64,000 nucleotides of DNA from Paenibacillus aestuarii (GTDB taxonomy: Bacteria; Bacillota; Bacilli; Paenibacillales; NBRC-103111). Of this stretch, positions 61,609-64,000 are shown one piece after another. The stretch lies in assembly GCF_027789125.1 (NCBI RefSeq), contig NZ_JAQFVF010000080.1:124001-188000 (forward strand). Reading direction: 5' to 3'. Within the stretch, counting starts at the first letter, position 1. Each line of letters opens with the position of its first letter. The position numbers and the translations under genes are program-made. Under the pieces are notes generated by a model. That model was not told where the DNA came from. It saw only the letters and a program-made list of their open reading frames with translations, and did not search any database.

Positions 61609-62436
61609 TTACCCTTTTACCGCACCATCCATCATTCCCTTAAATATTTGCTTGTAGAAAAGGATATAGATGAGCATGCTTGGTATCAATGCTATCATGA
61701 TAGCCGCACATAATGAAGCCAGATCTGAATTGCGTTGACCCACATAAGTTGTTAAGGACGTAGCAATGGTCAATAGCTTTTGAGATGGCATATAAAGCTG
61801 TTGGACGAAAATATCGTTCATAATCGCTACTCCCTTCAGAATGCCAAGCGTAGCAGTAACAGGGAGCAGCAGCGGAAAAATGATGGACCTATATATACGG
61901 TAATAAGAAGCCCCGTCTAACATGGCACTTTCATCCAATTGTTCTGAAATTTTCTCTAAAAACTGCATGTACATATAAATTTGCAGAATATCAGTGCCTA
62001 CATAAATAATAATTGGAGCCCATATCGTATCATAGATTCCAAGCTTATGAATCAGTTGAAATCGTGCAATTTCAGTCGTATAGGTAGGGATAATCATGGC
62101 GAACAAAAATAAAGCAACAATGAGCTTCTTACCTACAAATTGAAAGCGATTCAACACATAAGCTGTCATGGTCCCAAGCAATGCGTTGCCAATGAGACTT
62201 ACGCCTACAAGTAAAAATGAGTTTTGCACGCCTCTTAGCAAATGGCCCTTATTAATCGCAACTTTATAATTCTCTAGATTCAAAAAATTCGTTGGTAATG
62301 AATACGGAGATGACGCTGCTATCTCCATATTACTTTTAAATGATCCAAAAAAAATGAGCAAAATCGGTGCGAACACAAGAACTGCTATGCATGTAAATAA
62401 GACATAATAAACGGTACGGTTTAGATTACGCAGCAT
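61609..62436 (-). CDS. Carbohydrate ABC transporter permease, MalG type
   Basis: 275-residue inner-membrane permease with six helices. The ATPase-contacting EAA loop is seen at about 175-195 (LDESAMLDGASYYRIYRSII, FPLLLP). Upstream landmarks are ASSPYSLPTNFLNLENYKVA and the C-terminal IPSMLIYILFYKQIFKGMMD end typical of MalG/UgpE proteins, and MDGAVKG at the end. It begins at an ATG directly adjacent to the stop of the other permease. It works with that protein and the binding protein to import a sugar; the ATPase is likely a shared MsmX-type protein, as none is encoded here. Confidence 0.94.
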   Translation of the reverse strand: MLRNLNRTVYYVLFTCIAVLVFAPILLIFFGSFKSNMEIAASSPYSLPTNFLNLENYKVAINKGHLLRGVQNSFLLVGVSLIGNALLGTMTAYVLNRFQFVGKKLIVALFLFAMIIPTYTTEIARFQLIHKLGIYDTIWAPIIIYVGTDILQIYMYMQFLEKISEQLDESAMLDGASYYRIYRSIIFPLLLPVTATLGILKGVAIMNDIFVQQLYMPSQKLLTIATSLTTYVGQRNSDLASLCAAIMIALIPSMLIYILFYKQIFKGMMDGAVKG

Positions 62437-63318
62437 CTATAGCCCACCCCTGTCTTTAACCAGCCATTGCTGCAGATTGGAAAAAATGATAACCAAAAGT
62501 AAAAGTACGATCGCCATTGCAGAAGCAAGACCATAACTGTTGTTATTAAATGCGGTGCTTAATGCAAACAGACCAAACGTGCTGCTTTCAACTCCCGGTC
62601 CGCCGCCGGTTATCACTAGCGGTATATCATACTGGAGAATCGCTCCTGAAACGTTAAGGAACAATATGATTTCAACGACTCGTCGAATACCAGGCAATGT
62701 AATGTACAGTTGTTGCTGCCAAAAGTTTGCCCCATCTATTCTCGCAGATTCGTATAAATCATTAGGAATAGATTGAAGTCCTGCCATGAAAAGGATCACA
62801 TGCACACCTGAGAAACGCCAAAGCGATACGGCGACGAGCGAATAATTGACGACATGAACGTTGCTGATCCACCCTGTAATGAATGAATCAAGACCCACAA
62901 AACTCAAAAAAGCATTTAACGGTCCATTCACCGGATTATAAATATAAGTAAACATATACGCTACAGCAATACCGTTAATAATGTAAGGCATTAGAACCGT
63001 AAACCGGTAAAATGAACTACCGAACAGCTTGCGATTTAGCAGTACAGCAGCCACGAGCTCAACCGGAATCATACAAGCATGAATAATAAAATAAAGACTG
63101 TTATTTTTCAGAGCATGCCAAGCTTCTGGAAAATCGAAAATAATTCTTGAATAATTATCAAAACCTATATATTTAAAATTTTGACTGTAGCCGTCCCAAT
63201 TTGTAAAACTGTATCGAACTAACTCCATGGTTGGATAAATAAGAAATAATAAGAGCAGCGAAATGGGTACGAATAATAATGTAACAATCGTTACCTTCTT
63301 TTGCAGGTTGTAATTCAT
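62437..63318 (-). CDS. Carbohydrate ABC transporter permease, MalF/UgpA type
   Basis: 293-residue permease with six helices and the EAA loop at about 185-205 (LYESARIDGANFWQQQLYIT, LPGIRRV). The N-terminal block LLLFLIYPTMELVRYSFTNWDGY is typical of MalF/UgpA proteins. AGGGGTGAGAG precedes the ATG. It follows the binding protein gene after a hairpin and is immediately followed by the MalG-type partner. Substrate by context is a glycan-derived sugar such as Gal-GalNAc, which is inference. Confidence 0.94.
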   Translation of the reverse strand: MNYNLQKKVTIVTLLFVPISLLLLFLIYPTMELVRYSFTNWDGYSQNFKYIGFDNYSRIIFDFPEAWHALKNNSLYFIIHACMIPVELVAAVLLNRKLFGSSFYRFTVLMPYIINGIAVAYMFTYIYNPVNGPLNAFLSFVGLDSFITGWISNVHVVNYSLVAVSLWRFSGVHVILFMAGLQSIPNDLYESARIDGANFWQQQLYITLPGIRRVVEIILFLNVSGAILQYDIPLVITGGGPGVESSTFGLFALSTAFNNNSYGLASAMAIVLLLLVIIFSNLQQWLVKDRGGL

Positions 63319-63344
63319 TTTCTCTCACCCCTGATGGTAAAGAA

Positions 63345-63378
63345 AAGGTGCTATTCCCAGATTGCAAAGTAGCACCTT
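63345..63378 (-). terminator. Hairpin between binding protein and permease genes
   Basis: AAGGTGCTA pairs with TAGCACCTT around a 16-base loop and is followed on the minus strand by TTCTTT. In sugar ABC operons such a hairpin lowers read-through, giving more binding protein than permease. Confidence 0.75.
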
Positions 63379-63394
63379 CTCTTCTATTTATCTA

Positions 63395-64000
63395 TTATTT
63401 GCTGGAATCAATTGCTTTCTTCCACTTATTGTTCAAATCGCCTTCGATCTTGTCAATTGACTTCCCAGCAAAAATATCTTGAGCTACTAGAGAAGGATCA
63501 TACTGAGCGGCAGCTTTGACCTTGTTGTACATTTCATCGGTTCCGTTATAGACAAACGGCTTGAAAGGCGTCTTCTGCGCTTCTTTTGCAAAGAATGGAT
63601 TATCGCTTGTTACTGTTGTCATTGTAGACATTTGTTTACTCGTGCTGATATAGGCACCATAAACATCCTTGCTAAATACCCATTGTAAAAATGCTTTCGC
63701 TTCTTCAACGTTTTTCGAATTTTTATTTACGCCGACATGCATATCGGACATTGTCATCGTTGTTAATGGTTCGCTTTCACTGTTTCTCCAAGGCAGAACA
63801 AACGCGCCAAGATCATCATCCGCTTTCACTTTTTCCATATAACTTGGATAATACCATTGACCTAGTGCAATTGTTGCGGCTTTTTTAGCCTCGAATGCTT
63901 GCGTTTCCTGATCGAAAGAGATAGACAACGGATCTGAACCGGCAAGTTTTTTCGTTGCAATTTCTTGCACGAACTTTGCAGCCTTGTCAAAGGACGAGTT
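63395..64000 (-). CDS. Sugar ABC transporter substrate-binding protein (5' end outside window)
   Basis: C-terminal 201 residues of an extracellular family 1 solute-binding protein; the frame is open to the window edge. KKAATIALGQWYYPSYMEKV, FVLPWRNSESEPLTTMTMSD and MHVGVNKNSKNVEEAKAFLQ, WVFSKDVYGAYIS match the second half of MalE-type binding proteins, and the end has DLNNKWKKAIDSSK. The signal peptide and lipobox would lie outside. It is the first gene of the importer unit and gives the transporter its specificity. Confidence 0.92.
   Translation of the reverse strand, partial: NSSFDKAAKFVQEIATKKLAGSDPLSISFDQETQAFEAKKAATIALGQWYYPSYMEKVKADDDLGAFVLPWRNSESEPLTTMTMSDMHVGVNKNSKNVEEAKAFLQWVFSKDVYGAYISTSKQMSTMTTVTSDNPFFAKEAQKTPFKPFVYNGTDEMYNKVKAAAQYDPSLVAQDIFAGKSIDKIEGDLNNKWKKAIDSSK

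Noticed and set aside
1..64000. CRISPR array, prophage, insertion sequence or rRNA/tRNA genes
   Set aside because: No regularly spaced short repeats, transposase, integrase or phage structural genes, and no rRNA or tRNA folds were found on either strand by reading.

Overview
The window looks like a chromosomal segment of a spore-forming, low-to-mid GC Gram-positive of the Paenibacillus type. Supporting signs are a GerA-family germinant receptor, a Spo0E-like phosphatase, remnants of the mother-cell sigma factor SigK, an S-layer (SLH) remnant, strong AGGAGG-type ribosome binding sites, a YesN-type response regulator beside MalF/MalG-type sugar permeases, and very large secreted multimodular glycosidases. 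Assignment to a genus is inference.

Layout. 1-7.8 kb (minus strand): a peptide uptake and breakdown block with two Dpp/Opp-type permeases (one cut by the window edge), a peptide-binding lipoprotein, an M81/MlrC-type metallopeptidase, an M19 dipeptidase, an RpiR-family regulator and an HSL-type esterase. 8-12 kb: germinant receptor subunits A and C on the plus strand with the B subunit convergent. 12-19.5 kb: LysR regulator, EamA exporter, MOSC protein, two paralogous TDT/SLAC1-type transporters, a GAF protein behind a chemoreceptor tail remnant, a GntR regulator and MgtC. 19.6-24 kb: cardiolipin synthase and a quinone/electrophile-stress block (MarR, WrbA, pirin, DoxX) with an MhqR-like operator. 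24-34 kb: lipoproteins, three serine hydrolases plus a fourth broken one, an NlpC/P60 hydrolase, Spo0E and a divergent GAPDH. 34-38 kb: a patchwork of gene remnants (SigK pieces, a YesN-type piece, an HPr-like piece) around PadR/HsmA and a HupE-like membrane protein.

38.5-64 kb is the most notable part: a secreted O-glycan (mucin-type) degradation locus. It holds two GH101 endo-alpha-N-acetylgalactosaminidases, one GH2 beta-galactosidase-type enzyme, and one LamG-metallophosphoesterase gene split by a frameshift. All four end in a cohesin plus a type I dockerin in the same polypeptide, mostly preceded by CBM32/F5-8C and Ig-like modules. Upstream lie an AraC-type response regulator and a sugar ABC importer (two permeases and a truncated binding protein). 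The inferred pathway is that GH101 releases Gal-beta-1,3-GalNAc from glycoproteins, the GH2 enzyme acts on beta-galactosides, the ABC system imports sugars, and the response regulator with catabolite-responsive sites controls expression.

Three genome-scale signals recur. First, a palindrome of the type AACTAGTTAACTAGTT or GGTTAACC sits in several promoter regions and may define a GntR-type regulon. Second, several decayed gene fragments (sigma factor, YesN, SLH, chemoreceptor, HPr, serine hydrolase, CBM32 tail) show heavy local rearrangement. Third, roughly 0.9-kb direct repeats encoding the Ig-cohesin-dockerin tails offer sites for recombination between the glycosidase genes.
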